Shown here: one piece after another, positions 16,251 to 27,835 of the stretch | How positions within the stretch are numbered: the stretch's first letter is position 1 | Layout of the letters: every line of letters starts with the position of its first letter | From: an uncultured Pelagibacteraceae bacterium | GTDB lineage: Bacteria > Pseudomonadota > Alphaproteobacteria > Pelagibacterales > Pelagibacteraceae | Direction: 5' to 3' | DNA length: 64,000 nucleotides | Assembly (NCBI GenBank): GCA_902635865.1 | Contig: CACPPD010000001.1 | Location: 175,495-239,494 of the forward strand | The notes under the pieces: model-generated | Told to the model about the DNA's origin: nothing | Seen by the model: the letters and a program-made list of their open reading frames with translations, nothing else | The model's database searches: none | Position numbers and translations under genes: made by a program

Positions 16251-16642
16251 TGAGCGAAGAGTTTAAATTAGAAATAGTAAATCCTGAAAAATCTTTTTTA
16301 GTAAAAGACGATGTTTCAGAAGTTGTGGTTCCTACTTTTGAAGGAGAGATGGGAATATTGAAGGATCATATTTCTATTATTTCCTTTTTGAAACCTGGGA
16401 TAATTAAGATTTTATCAAAATCAGGTGATGAAAATTATTATGTTGAAGATGGAATTGTTGAGTTCAAAAATAACAATTTATCAATTTTAACAAGTACAAT
16501 TTTTAATCTTGCTGATATGGATAAATCAAAGCAACAAGATTTACTTAAACAGGCAGAAGAAGAGGCTAATAAAACCGATATTAACGATCAATCTAAATAT
16601 TTAGCAGATCAAAAAGTTGAAGTTTTAAAAACTCTAAATTAG
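16250..16642 (+). CDS. atpC: ATP synthase F1 epsilon subunit
   Basis: Follows atpD with one-base overlap; FKLEIVNPEKSFLVKDDVSEVVVPTFEGEMGILKDH is typical. Confidence 0.93.
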
Positions 16643-17107
16643 ATTTTTTACTTTTTCTTTAAGTTCTTTGTAAACATGATGTTTAAAATCAACCACAACA
16701 TCAGTAATTAAATCTAAGTCAATCCACTTCCAATCTAAAAATTCTGGATTAGATGTATTAATATTTATTTCATTATCATTTCCAATAAATCGCATTAAAA
16801 ACCATTTTTGCTTCTGACCTTTGTATTTACCTTTCCAAATAATACCTAGTAATCTATCAGGTAAATCATAGGTTAATGTACCATCTAATTCTTTTATAAG
16901 TTCTACACTTTTGATACTTGTTTCTTCCTCTAGTTCTCTAAATGCAGCTTTTAAATTATCCTCTCCCTCATCAACACCACCCTGAGGCATTTGCCAAAAA
17001 TTTTTAGGATTATCTATTCTTTTTGCAACGAATACTTTATTTTGTTTATTCAGCAACACAATTCCGACCCCACTTCTCAGTGGTAAATCTTTAAAATTTT
17101 TATTCAT
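16634..17107 (-). CDS. rppH: RNA pyrophosphohydrolase (Nudix)
   Basis: Nudix box GGVDEGEDNLKAAFRELEEETS; LRSGVGIVLLNKQNKVFVAKR start. Confidence 0.9.
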   Translation of the reverse strand: MNKNFKDLPLRSGVGIVLLNKQNKVFVAKRIDNPKNFWQMPQGGVDEGEDNLKAAFRELEEETSIKSVELIKELDGTLTYDLPDRLLGIIWKGKYKGQKQKWFLMRFIGNDNEININTSNPEFLDWKWIDLDLITDVVVDFKHHVYKELKEKVKNLI

Positions 17108-17108
17108 A

Positions 17109-18248
17109 TTATCCGTTAAGTAACTTAATAGCGTAGTTTAATTGATTATCAGTATCAGTTTTTATTCTAAAATCATCACCTTCTTCATTTACTTCTATAT
17201 CTGGTCTAACACCTACTTCAGAAATAGATTTTCCAGAAGGAAGATAATATTTTGCAACAGTTAATCTGATAGCTCCACGATTTTTTAAAGGAATAATTGA
17301 TTGGACAGAACCTTTACCAAAGCTATTTTCACCAACGATAATTGCTCTTTTGTGATCCTTTAAAGCTCCAGCAACAATTTCAGATGCAGATGCTGAACCA
17401 TAGTTAATTAAAACCAATAATGTTTTTCCATCAGTAATATCTCCTTTTTTTGCAAACCATTTTCTATTTTCAGATTTTTTTCTGCTTTTTGTTGAGACTA
17501 TCTCTCCATTTTCTAGAAAAAAATCTGAAATCTTTATTGCTTGAGATAAAAGACCCCCAGGATTATTTCTTAAATCTAAAATAAATGAATTTAAGTTTTT
17601 ATCTTTTTTAAGTTTTTTAATTTGTTCTTCTATTTGATCACTACTGTTATCGTTAAATGAAGTAAGCCTGATGTATCCAATATTTTCATCTATAATTTCA
17701 GATTTTACAGATTGGACCTGAATAACTTCTCTTATGATATTAAATGTTAACGCTTTTCTTTCACCTCTTCGTCTTACTGTCAACTCTATTCCAGAACCTA
17801 CAGGTCCTCTCATTAAATCAACAGCTTCACTTAAAGATTTTCCTTGAACTTGAACATCATTTATTTTTACTATGTAATCACCAGCTTTTAATCCAGCCCT
17901 AGATGCAGGTGTGTCATCTATTGGTGAAATTACTTTCACGACACCAGCTTCCATGCTAACTTCAATTCCTAGTCCGCCAAACTCACCACTGGTTTCTGTT
18001 TGCATTTCATCAAAAATTTTAGGAGACATGTATGATGAATAAGGATCTAAGGATTGTAAAAGTCCATTGATAGCAGAGTCCATACTTTCAGATTGATTGA
18101 ACTCATCAACATATTCTTTATTAATTTTTTCTAGAACCTCACCGAAGAGATCAATTTTTTTATAAATATCAATTTCAGCTGAAATAACAGTTTTATTTAA
18201 GCAAAAAATAGAGAAAAAAACTAATAATAAAAATTTAATTTTTTTCAT
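17109..18248 (-). CDS. ctpA: C-terminal processing peptidase (S41, PDZ domain)
   Basis: Signal peptide from the likely start MKKIKFLLLVFFSIFCLNK (the track start at 18284 is probably too long); PDZ GGLGIEVSMEAGVVKVISPIDDTPASRAGLKAGD; SASASEIVAGAL active site. Confidence 0.92.
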   Translation of the reverse strand: MKKIKFLLLVFFSIFCLNKTVISAEIDIYKKIDLFGEVLEKINKEYVDEFNQSESMDSAINGLLQSLDPYSSYMSPKIFDEMQTETSGEFGGLGIEVSMEAGVVKVISPIDDTPASRAGLKAGDYIVKINDVQVQGKSLSEAVDLMRGPVGSGIELTVRRRGERKALTFNIIREVIQVQSVKSEIIDENIGYIRLTSFNDNSSDQIEEQIKKLKKDKNLNSFILDLRNNPGGLLSQAIKISDFFLENGEIVSTKSRKKSENRKWFAKKGDITDGKTLLVLINYGSASASEIVAGALKDHKRAIIVGENSFGKGSVQSIIPLKNRGAIRLTVAKYYLPSGKSISEVGVRPDIEVNEEGDDFRIKTDTDNQLNYAIKLLNG

Positions 18249-18595
18249 ATCATCATTTTTTCTTTTGGAATTAGCTCTGACCAAATTTTCTCTAATTCAT
18301 AAAACTTTCTTTTTTCTGGGTGAAAAATATGAACAATCAAATCAATCCCATCAACAAGTTTCCATTCTCCACTTTCTTTACCCTCAATTTTTGAGTCTTT
18401 TACACCGTTATTTTTAAGCTTTTCTAAAACTTGTTCTGATAAAGATTGAATATGTCTAGATGAAGTTCCACTTGCTATGATCATATAATCAGCCATAGAA
18501 CTTTTATCTTTAAGATCAATAGTTACAATGTCTTGAGCTTTATTGAGATCTAGTGTGTTGATTACAATTTCTTTTAAGTCTGAAATTTTGTCCAT
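18245..18595 (-). CDS. rsfS: Ribosome silencing factor
   Basis: DLKDKSSMADYMIIASGTSSRHIQSL and GEWKLVDGIDLIVHIFHPEKRKFYELEKIW. Confidence 0.93.
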   Translation of the reverse strand: MDKISDLKEIVINTLDLNKAQDIVTIDLKDKSSMADYMIIASGTSSRHIQSLSEQVLEKLKNNGVKDSKIEGKESGEWKLVDGIDLIVHIFHPEKRKFYELEKIWSELIPKEKMMI

Positions 18596-18612
18596 TAATT
18601 GATTTTAGATTA

Positions 18613-19134
18613 TCAAATTTTTCTTAATTGAGAAGATGAAATGTTGACTTTATTAAACTCAATAAACTGTAAATTGGTCTTGCTAAGTTGCTTAAATGTC
18701 TTTGATTTTAAAGAATTTTTTTTATATCCATGTCTGTCAAAAACTAGAATATTACATTTTTGTGAAATTAATTTAAATTTATACCATTTATGAAAATTAA
18801 CAAGGTTGTCGGCACCCATTAAAAAATATATTTCAATGCTTTTATCTCTTTTTAAATGATTGATTAAATTTATTGTTTTGTTTGATTTAATAATTTTTTC
18901 ATAAAATTTAACCTTAATAAATGAATTTGTACCAATTATTTTTTTACAAAATTTAATTCTGTGAGAAACAGATGTCTCGCTCTCTGTTTTAAATGGATTT
19001 TTTTTTGTAATTGCCCAAATAACTTTTTTAAGTTTAAATCTTTTTTTTGCTTCCTTAGAAATTGCTAAATGTCCTTTGTGAGCAGGATCAAACGATCCAC
19101 CTAATATACCAATTTTTATTTTTGTGTTATTCAA
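18613..19134 (-). CDS. nadD: Nicotinate-nucleotide adenylyltransferase
   Basis: IGILGGSFDPAHKGHLAIS nucleotidyltransferase motif; ISSSQLRK C-terminus. Confidence 0.9.
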   Translation of the reverse strand: MNNTKIKIGILGGSFDPAHKGHLAISKEAKKRFKLKKVIWAITKKNPFKTESETSVSHRIKFCKKIIGTNSFIKVKFYEKIIKSNKTINLINHLKRDKSIEIYFLMGADNLVNFHKWYKFKLISQKCNILVFDRHGYKKNSLKSKTFKQLSKTNLQFIEFNKVNISSSQLRKI

Positions 19135-19135
19135 T

Positions 19136-20386
19136 TTAATTTCTTATTTTACCATTACTGGTGATTTCATATTTATATGAAATCAATTGATTTAAACCTA
19201 CAGGACCTCTTGGTGGTAGTGTATTAGTAGAAATTCCAACTTCTCCACCAAATCCAAATTCACCGCCATCAGCAAATTGTGTGGAGGTATTATGCATTGC
19301 AATTGAGCTTTTAACATTTTTTAGGAAATATTTTGCTGTCTTTTTATTTTTTGTAATGATGGAGTCAGTGTGCATAGTTCCGTATTTGTTTATATGCTTA
19401 ATTGCCTCTTCAGAATTTTTAACAACTTTAACAGATACAATTGATGATAAATATTCAGTTGACCAATCTTTTTCTTTTGCAGGATATACTTGACCATTGT
19501 AATAACTTTTGAAAATCTTATCGCCAATTATTTTACAACCACTATTTTCAAGTTCCTGCAAAATAGGATTACTAAATTTTTTGACTATATTTTTATGAAT
19601 TAGAATAGTTTCAGTCGCACCACAAATACTTGTATTTCTTAATTTAGCGTTATAGACAACTTCTTTAGCCATTTTTAATTCTGCATCTTTATCTATATAA
19701 GTATGACAAAGTCCCTCTAAGTGCCCAATTATAGGTACTTTAGATAAATTTAAAACTTTTTTAACTAAATTTTTTCCACCACGAGGTATGATTACATCTA
19801 TATATTTTTTCATCTTAGAAAGCATAATATCCACAAGTCTTCTTTGTTTTGAATCAATAAATTGAATAAAGTTTTCATCAACTTTATTTTTTTTAAGTGC
19901 TTTTCTAAACAACTTAGCTAAAGCTTTATTTGAATTTATAGCCTCAGAGCCTCCTTTCAAAATCACTACATTTCCAGATTTAAAACAAAGACTAGCAACA
20001 TCTGAAGTTACATTTGGTCTACTTTCATAAATAACCCCAATAACTCCAATTGGTATTGATACTCTTTTTATATTCAAACCATTTGGTCTTTTCCATTTGT
20101 CTAAAGTGTTGTCTATAGGGTCTCTTAATTTAGCTATTTTTAAAATAGAATTTATAATTCCATTTAATTTATCTTCATTTAAGTGAAGTCTTTTAATTAA
20201 GTTCTCTTTTAACCCTTTTTTTCTTGCGTAATTAATATCTTTTGAATTTTGATTAATAATAAATTTTTTTTCATACTTAATTAATTTCGCGTAATCATTT
20301 AAGACTTTATTTTTTACTTCAGTTTTAACTTTATACTCACTAGCTTTTCGAGCTTTTATTCCAACTAAATTCATGTATTTAATCAT
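19136..20386 (-). CDS. proA: Gamma-glutamyl phosphate reductase
   Basis: IGVIGVIYESRPNVTSDVASLCFKSGNVVILKGGSEA; FGFGGEVGISTNTLPPRGPVGL. Confidence 0.95.
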   Translation of the reverse strand: MIKYMNLVGIKARKASEYKVKTEVKNKVLNDYAKLIKYEKKFIINQNSKDINYARKKGLKENLIKRLHLNEDKLNGIINSILKIAKLRDPIDNTLDKWKRPNGLNIKRVSIPIGVIGVIYESRPNVTSDVASLCFKSGNVVILKGGSEAINSNKALAKLFRKALKKNKVDENFIQFIDSKQRRLVDIMLSKMKKYIDVIIPRGGKNLVKKVLNLSKVPIIGHLEGLCHTYIDKDAELKMAKEVVYNAKLRNTSICGATETILIHKNIVKKFSNPILQELENSGCKIIGDKIFKSYYNGQVYPAKEKDWSTEYLSSIVSVKVVKNSEEAIKHINKYGTMHTDSIITKNKKTAKYFLKNVKSSIAMHNTSTQFADGGEFGFGGEVGISTNTLPPRGPVGLNQLISYKYEITSNGKIRN

Positions 20387-22481
<2,095 letters not shown>

Positions 22482-22497
22482 TTAATTGGTTGTACTA

Positions 22498-22752
22498 TTA
22501 ATTGGGCTTTACAGAAACGAAAGTTCTATCTGATTTAGATTTTTTGAAGACAACTTTTCCTTTAACAACTGAAAATATTGAATGATCTTTACCCATACCA
22601 ACATTTTCACCTGGAAAAATCTTAGTTCCTCTTTGTCTAACAATTATGTTTCCAGGAATTACTGTTTCACCACCATACTTTTTTACACCAAGTCTTCTAC
22701 CGGCACTATCTCGTCCGTTTCGTGATGATCCACCTGCTTTTTTTGTTGCCAT
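22498..22752 (-). CDS. rpmA: 50S ribosomal protein L27
   Basis: [29 protein letters not shown]. Confidence 0.98.
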   Translation of the reverse strand: MATKKAGGSSRNGRDSAGRRLGVKKYGGETVIPGNIIVRQRGTKIFPGENVGMGKDHSIFSVVKGKVVFKKSKSDRTFVSVKPN

Positions 22753-22766
22753 AATTTACCTAATAA

Positions 22767-23165
22767 CTATTTGCTTACTGCTTCCTTAACTTCTTCTTTT
22801 TTTGAAGTTTTAGAAATTTTTTCAGCTTCTGATAAAACTTTACCATCTTTTGAAAAAATTTTGTTAATTCTTATCATAGAATATTCTTGTCTATGCCCAT
22901 TTTTTCTTCTTGAATTTTGTCTTCTTCTTTTTTTAAAAATTAAAATAGTTCTATTTTTACTATTTTTAATTAAATTAGCTTCTACTTTTGCACCCTCAAC
23001 ATTTGGAGTTCCAATTTCAATTGATTTATCATCACCATATGCCAAGATTTCATTAAACTCTATTTTGGTCTCAGGTTTAGAGTCTGGTAGTTTTTCAATC
23101 TTTAGAATTTCTCCAGATTTTACTTTATACTGTTTTCCACCTGTCTTTATTACTGCGTATGACAT
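22767..23165 (-). CDS. rplU: 50S ribosomal protein L21
   Basis: MSYAVIKTGGKQYKVKSGEIL (likely true start inside the longer ORF); FKKRRRQNSRRKNGHRQEYSMIRI. Confidence 0.95.
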   Translation of the reverse strand: MSYAVIKTGGKQYKVKSGEILKIEKLPDSKPETKIEFNEILAYGDDKSIEIGTPNVEGAKVEANLIKNSKNRTILIFKKRRRQNSRRKNGHRQEYSMIRINKIFSKDGKVLSEAEKISKTSKKEEVKEAVSK

Positions 23166-23191
23166 ATTATGATTTAATTTAAAGTTACCGC

Positions 23192-23219
23192 AATATAGTT
23201 GTAGCCAGCCTTTAGTCAA
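23192..23219 (-). promoter_or_regulatory. Putative sigma70 promoter for rplU-rpmA
   Basis: Minus strand TTGACT - 16 nt - TATATT, ending about 26 nt upstream of the L21 start. Confidence 0.55.
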
Positions 23220-23229
23220 GCCGAATTAA

Positions 23230-23949
23230 TTAGAAATTATCCTTAAAATCTCTTAATTTTGAAAAGGTTTTAACATCTTTTGCTCTTAAAAATATATTAC
23301 ACTCCAATTCCTCTTTTAAAGTTGAGGGTATCGTAGGAATTCCATTTTCTCTTAATTTTTCTATTTTTTTTATTTTTTTTTGTAACTCTTTGTTCTCAGA
23401 ATCATATTTTTTACAAAATTTTGCATTATTAAAAGTGTATTCATGACCACAATAAATTTTTGTCTCTTCTGGTAATAATTTAATTTTGTTTAAAGATTCA
23501 AACATTTCCTCATAAGAACCTTCGAATATTCTTCCACAACCAAGTGAGAAAAGTGTATCTCCGGTAAAAACTAATTTTTCTTTAAAAAAATTAAAACAAA
23601 TATGGCCTGATGTGTGTCCAGGTATATGCATAATTTTAGCTTCAAAGTTTTCGGCTTTCCATATTTGATTGTCTTCTAACAATATGTCTATTCCAGGAAT
23701 TCTTTTTGAGTCTCCTTCAAAACCCACAATAACTGACCCATATTTTTTTTTTAATTCTTGATTTCCTCCAATATGATCATAATGATGATGAGTATTAAGA
23801 ATATATTTTAATTTTATATTTTTATTTTTTAAGAAATTTATTATTGGTTCAGACTCACTGGGATCTACAACACACGCAAAATTGTTACTTTCGTCTATTA
23901 TTAAATAGCTATAGTTGTCTTGAAGACAAGGTATAATTTCAATACGCAT
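23230..23949 (-). CDS. gloB: Hydroxyacylglutathione hydrolase (glyoxalase II)
   Basis: THHHYDHIGGNQELKKK, HIPGHTSGHICF, FTGDTLFSLGCGRIFEG. Confidence 0.93.
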   Translation of the reverse strand: MRIEIIPCLQDNYSYLIIDESNNFACVVDPSESEPIINFLKNKNIKLKYILNTHHHYDHIGGNQELKKKYGSVIVGFEGDSKRIPGIDILLEDNQIWKAENFEAKIMHIPGHTSGHICFNFFKEKLVFTGDTLFSLGCGRIFEGSYEEMFESLNKIKLLPEETKIYCGHEYTFNNAKFCKKYDSENKELQKKIKKIEKLRENGIPTIPSTLKEELECNIFLRAKDVKTFSKLRDFKDNF

Positions 23950-23950
23950 T

Positions 23951-24547
23951 TTATTTTTCTATCAAAAATATACCAAGATCTGCAAACAAATTTTTAACGC
24001 CTAAATTACTCTGATTTATTGTTGATTTATCAAGATTGTTTAAAGCGAGTGATTTAAAAATCTTTATATCTTTTGATTTTACAAAATGAAAAAAATCTTT
24101 GATTGTGCACATGTGTAAATTTGGAGTGTTATACCATTCATCTGGTAATGTTTTTGTAATTGGCATTGTACCTTTAAATAATAAATGAAATCTCACTTTC
24201 CAGTATCCAAAATTAGGAATCGTAACTATTGCCTTTTTTCCAACTCTTAAAAGTTCATTTAAAACTAATTCAGGATTAAGAAAAGCTTGTAGGGTTTGAC
24301 TCAAAACAACATAATCAAATGATTTGTCTGGAAATTGCTTTAAATCTTTTTCAGCATTTCCTTCAATTACAGTTAATCCTTTAGCAATACATTCTTGCAC
24401 TTTTTCTTTTGAAATTTCTAATCCCCTTATATTTATATTTTTATTATCCTTTAAAAATTTCATCAAAGTTCCATCAGCACAACCTACATCTAAGACTTTC
24501 TTATCTTTTTCTATTAAATCTGCTATTACCTGAAATTCATTTTTCAT
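23951..24547 (-). CDS. metW: Methionine biosynthesis protein MetW
   Basis: VLDVGCADGTLMKFLK SAM motif, DYVVLSQTLQAF, PNFGYWKVRFHLLFKGTMPIT; downstream of metX. Confidence 0.93.
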   Translation of the reverse strand: MKNEFQVIADLIEKDKKVLDVGCADGTLMKFLKDNKNINIRGLEISKEKVQECIAKGLTVIEGNAEKDLKQFPDKSFDYVVLSQTLQAFLNPELVLNELLRVGKKAIVTIPNFGYWKVRFHLLFKGTMPITKTLPDEWYNTPNLHMCTIKDFFHFVKSKDIKIFKSLALNNLDKSTINQSNLGVKNLFADLGIFLIEK

Positions 24548-24549
24548 AA

Positions 24550-25665
24550 TTAATTTTCTTCGTAAGATTTATCTAAAAAGTTTTTTAGTGCACTCAAGAA
24601 ATCAGGAACGTCTAGCAAAAAGGAGTCGTGACCTTTATCTGACTCAATTTCTACAAATCCAACATCAGCTCCTATTGAGTTTAAAGCAATCACAATATCT
24701 TTGTTTTCTTGAGTTGGATAAAGCCAATCTGAAGTAAAAGAAATTATAAAAAATTTCGCGTTTGTATTTATAAATGCTTCTGAAAGATTACCGTTGAATT
24801 TTTTAGCTAAATCAAAATAATCCATAGCTCTAGTAATATAAAGATAACTATTTGCATCAAATCTATCTACGAAAACTGAGCCCTGATATCTTAAATAACT
24901 TTCTATTTGAAAATCAGCGTCAAATCCAAATTTAAGATCTTCTCTTTCTTGTAATTTTCTTCCAAATTTTTCCTGCAAACCTTTTTTAGATAAATAAGTA
25001 ATATGAGCTGCCATTCTAGCTACTGCCAATCCTTTTCCAGGATTAGTATCGTTTGATGTATAATTCCCGTCTTTCCAGTTACTATCAGCTGTAATAGCTT
25101 GTCTACCTAGTTCGTTAAAAGCAATATTTTGAGCTGAATGACTAGATGTGGTTGCTATCGGTATCACTGTTTTGGATTTATCAGGAAAGTTACTAATAAA
25201 CTGAAGGACTTGCATACCTCCCATTGAACCACCAGTTATAGAAAACAGTTTATCAATACCAAAATGATCAAGTAAATTATATTGAGCATTCACCATATCA
25301 TTAATTGTAATAACGGGAAAATTTATTCCAAAAATTTTTTGATCAGGATCTTTATGACTTGGTCCATATGATCCCATGCATCCACCAATTACGTTAGAGC
25401 AAATAACAAAATATTTATTCGTATCTATAGCTTTATCAGGACCTACTGCATAACTCCACCAACCCTCTTTGTTAGTTACAGGGTTTATTCCGGTTACAAA
25501 TTGATCTCCTGTTAGAGCATGAAAAACTAATATTGCATTGTCTTTTTTTGAATTAAGTGAACCGTAAGTTTCATAGGCTATCGGAAAATCTTTTATGGTC
25601 TTTCCACAGTCTAATTTTAGTGGTTTCTCTACAATTAAAGTTTTTATGTTTTTCTCAGTATTCAT
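24550..25665 (-). CDS. metX: Homoserine O-acetyltransferase
   Basis: FHALTGDQ, GGSMGGMQVLQF nucleophile elbow, GHDSFLL. Confidence 0.95.
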   Translation of the reverse strand: MNTEKNIKTLIVEKPLKLDCGKTIKDFPIAYETYGSLNSKKDNAILVFHALTGDQFVTGINPVTNKEGWWSYAVGPDKAIDTNKYFVICSNVIGGCMGSYGPSHKDPDQKIFGINFPVITINDMVNAQYNLLDHFGIDKLFSITGGSMGGMQVLQFISNFPDKSKTVIPIATTSSHSAQNIAFNELGRQAITADSNWKDGNYTSNDTNPGKGLAVARMAAHITYLSKKGLQEKFGRKLQEREDLKFGFDADFQIESYLRYQGSVFVDRFDANSYLYITRAMDYFDLAKKFNGNLSEAFINTNAKFFIISFTSDWLYPTQENKDIVIALNSIGADVGFVEIESDKGHDSFLLDVPDFLSALKNFLDKSYEEN

Positions 25666-25699
25666 AGTTTTTGACTGTTTCGAATTGTGAGAAAAAAAA

Positions 25700-25751
25700 C
25701 TATTTTAGCGGTTTTTTTTAAGCGCTCGCAATTCAGTTAAATCAGCGCATA
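25700..25751 (-). ncRNA. SAM-II riboswitch aptamer in the metX leader
   Basis: Minus strand ATGCGCTGATTTAACTGAATTGCGAGCGCTTAAAAAAAACCGCTAAAATAG matches the recalled SAM-II consensus (GCGCUGAUUUAAC..UUGC.AGCGC...GCUAAA); P1 GCGCT/AGCGC is intact; adjacent to metX. Confidence 0.82.
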
Positions 25752-25754
25752 ATT

Positions 25755-25783
25755 TTTTTACTAGAACTTATTTATTATGTCAA
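25755..25783 (-). promoter_or_regulatory. Putative sigma70 promoter for metXW
   Basis: Minus strand TTGACA - 17 nt - TAAAAA, ending just upstream of the SAM-II aptamer. Confidence 0.55.
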
Positions 25784-25856
25784 TTTTTTAAAAAATCCTC
25801 TTATTCTCTATAAAATTTTGTAATTTTATCTATAAAGAGCACATAAATTAAAAAAA

Positions 25857-26942
25857 ATGATAACTCCAAATTTCAAAAAATTTAAAATTGAGGCTTATAG
25901 GCCTGGTAAATCAAAAGTTAAGAAACTTAAGAACGTGATTAAGCTTTCTGCAAATGAGTCTGCTTTAGGTATGAGCCCTAAAGCAAAGAAAATAATATCA
26001 AATAAAAATCTGAATTTAGACAAATATCCAGATGGAAAATCTCAAAATTTAAGAAAAGCAATATCTAAAGCTTATAAATGTAATTTTGAGAAAATTATTT
26101 GTGGCGCTGGTTCAGATGAAGTTATTCAAATGCTCTGTCAGTTGTTTTTAAACCCAAAAGATGAGGTTGTGGTACCAAAGTACAGTTTTTTAATGTACAG
26201 AATTTACTCAAAAATTGTAGGTGCAAAAGTTGTATTTGCAAAAGAAATTAATTTTAAAGTCTCAGTAAATGAAATTTTAAAAAAAATAACAAAAAAAACT
26301 AAAATTGTGTTTATAGCTAACCCAAACAATCCTACAGGAACTTACTTAACTAAAAAAGAAGTTTTAGAATTAAGAAAAAGATTAAATAAAAAAATTTTAC
26401 TAGTTATAGATGATGCCTATACAGAATATATGAAAAACAAAGATTATTCATCTGGGTTAGATTTGTTTAAAAATAAAGACAATGTTTTCATCCTTAGAAC
26501 TTTTTCTAAAATGTTTGGATTAGCTTCTCTGAGAGTAGGTTGGGGATATGGATCAAAAAAAATAGTTGATGCGCTAAATGTTATAAAACCACCATTTAAT
26601 GTAAATGGTATTGCTCAATTAGCTGCCACCGAGTCACTGAAGGATAAAGCTTTTATAAATAAATCGATTAGACATAATTTATTATATTCTGAAAAAATTA
26701 AGAAATTTCTTGAGACATATAATATTTTTTCAAATTCAGTTTCAGCAAACTTTTTGTTACTTAATTTTGAAAAATGCAGATATTCAGCAAAATTTCTGTA
26801 TGAAAAACTTAAAAATAAGGGAATTATTTTAAGATCAACAGAAGATGGTTATCATATAAAGAATAAATTAAGGTTAACTATTGGATCTAAAAAAGAAAAC
26901 TTAAAATTTATGAGTGTTATTAAGCAAGTATTAAAAAAATGA
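25857..26942 (+). CDS. hisC: Histidinol-phosphate/aromatic aminotransferase
   Basis: KLSANESALGMSPKA, ANPNNPTGTYL, TFSKMFGLASLRVGWGYG PLP motif. Confidence 0.88.
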   Translation: MITPNFKKFKIEAYRPGKSKVKKLKNVIKLSANESALGMSPKAKKIISNKNLNLDKYPDGKSQNLRKAISKAYKCNFEKIICGAGSDEVIQMLCQLFLNPKDEVVVPKYSFLMYRIYSKIVGAKVVFAKEINFKVSVNEILKKITKKTKIVFIANPNNPTGTYLTKKEVLELRKRLNKKILLVIDDAYTEYMKNKDYSSGLDLFKNKDNVFILRTFSKMFGLASLRVGWGYGSKKIVDALNVIKPPFNVNGIAQLAATESLKDKAFINKSIRHNLLYSEKIKKFLETYNIFSNSVSANFLLLNFEKCRYSAKFLYEKLKNKGIILRSTEDGYHIKNKLRLTIGSKKENLKFMSVIKQVLKK

Positions 26943-27835
26943 AAAATATTTTAATTATTGGCTGTGGATTATTAGGATCATCTTTATTAAGGCGTATTAC
27001 CAAAAAAAAAATAGCAAAAAAGATATTTATTTATGAAAAATCAAAAGCAAATATTGCTAAGATAAAAAGATTAAAATTACCTGGAACAATTGTAAAATCA
27101 TTAAAGGAAGGTGCAAGTAATTCTGATTTAATCATCTTTTGTACACCAATGAGTGAATACAAAAATATTATTTTAAAAATTAATAAATTTATACAATCGA
27201 AAACATTGATTACAGATATTGGTTCTTCAAAAATTGAAACTTCTAAAATTATAAATAAATTTTTAAAGAAAGGTATTAATTGGATTCAAAGTCACCCGAT
27301 AGCTGGATCAGAGGTCAGTGGACCAGAGCATGGTAAAGAAAATATGTTTACTGGTAGATGGTGCATAATAATTAAAGAAAAAAATATTAAAAAAAATAAG
27401 ATAAATATTCTAACTAAGTTTTGGAAAAAAATTGGAGCAAAAATAGTTTTTATGAGCGCTGAAAAACATGACAAAATTTTTTCTATTACTAGTCATTTAC
27501 CACACTTAATTGCATATAATCTGGTGAAATCCGCACAAGATTTTGAGAAAAAACAAAATTATGAGCTAATCAAATATAGCGCTGGTGGATTACGAGATTT
27601 TTCTAGGATTGCAGCATCAAATGAAATCATGTGGAGAGATATTTTTTTTAACAATAAAAATAATATTTCAAAGGCGATTGATTTATTTATTAAAAATTTA
27701 AATCAATTTAAAAAAGATATTAATTCAAAAAATAATAAGTCTATCATAAAGAAACTTATTCAGACCAAAAAAGTAAGGTCAAAAATCATCAAATTAAAAC
27801 AAGATATAGACAAGCCTGACTTTGGAAGAAATTAA
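26939..27835 (+). CDS. tyrA: Prephenate/arogenate dehydrogenase
   Basis: IIGCGLLGSSLLRRI, SHPIAGSEVSGPEHGKENMF, AGGLRDFSRIAASNEIMW. Confidence 0.9.
   Translation: MKNILIIGCGLLGSSLLRRITKKKIAKKIFIYEKSKANIAKIKRLKLPGTIVKSLKEGASNSDLIIFCTPMSEYKNIILKINKFIQSKTLITDIGSSKIETSKIINKFLKKGINWIQSHPIAGSEVSGPEHGKENMFTGRWCIIIKEKNIKKNKINILTKFWKKIGAKIVFMSAEKHDKIFSITSHLPHLIAYNLVKSAQDFEKKQNYELIKYSAGGLRDFSRIAASNEIMWRDIFFNNKNNISKAIDLFIKNLNQFKKDINSKNNKSIIKKLIQTKKVRSKIIKLKQDIDKPDFGRN

Noticed and set aside
17109-18284. Long overlap between ctpA and rsfS in the ORF track
   Set aside because: The signal peptide indicates the true ctpA start is near 18248, leaving only a 4-nt overlap.
22771-23172. 133 aa plus-strand ORF over rplU
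   Set aside because: Antisense to L21; no motif; AT-rich shadow ORF.
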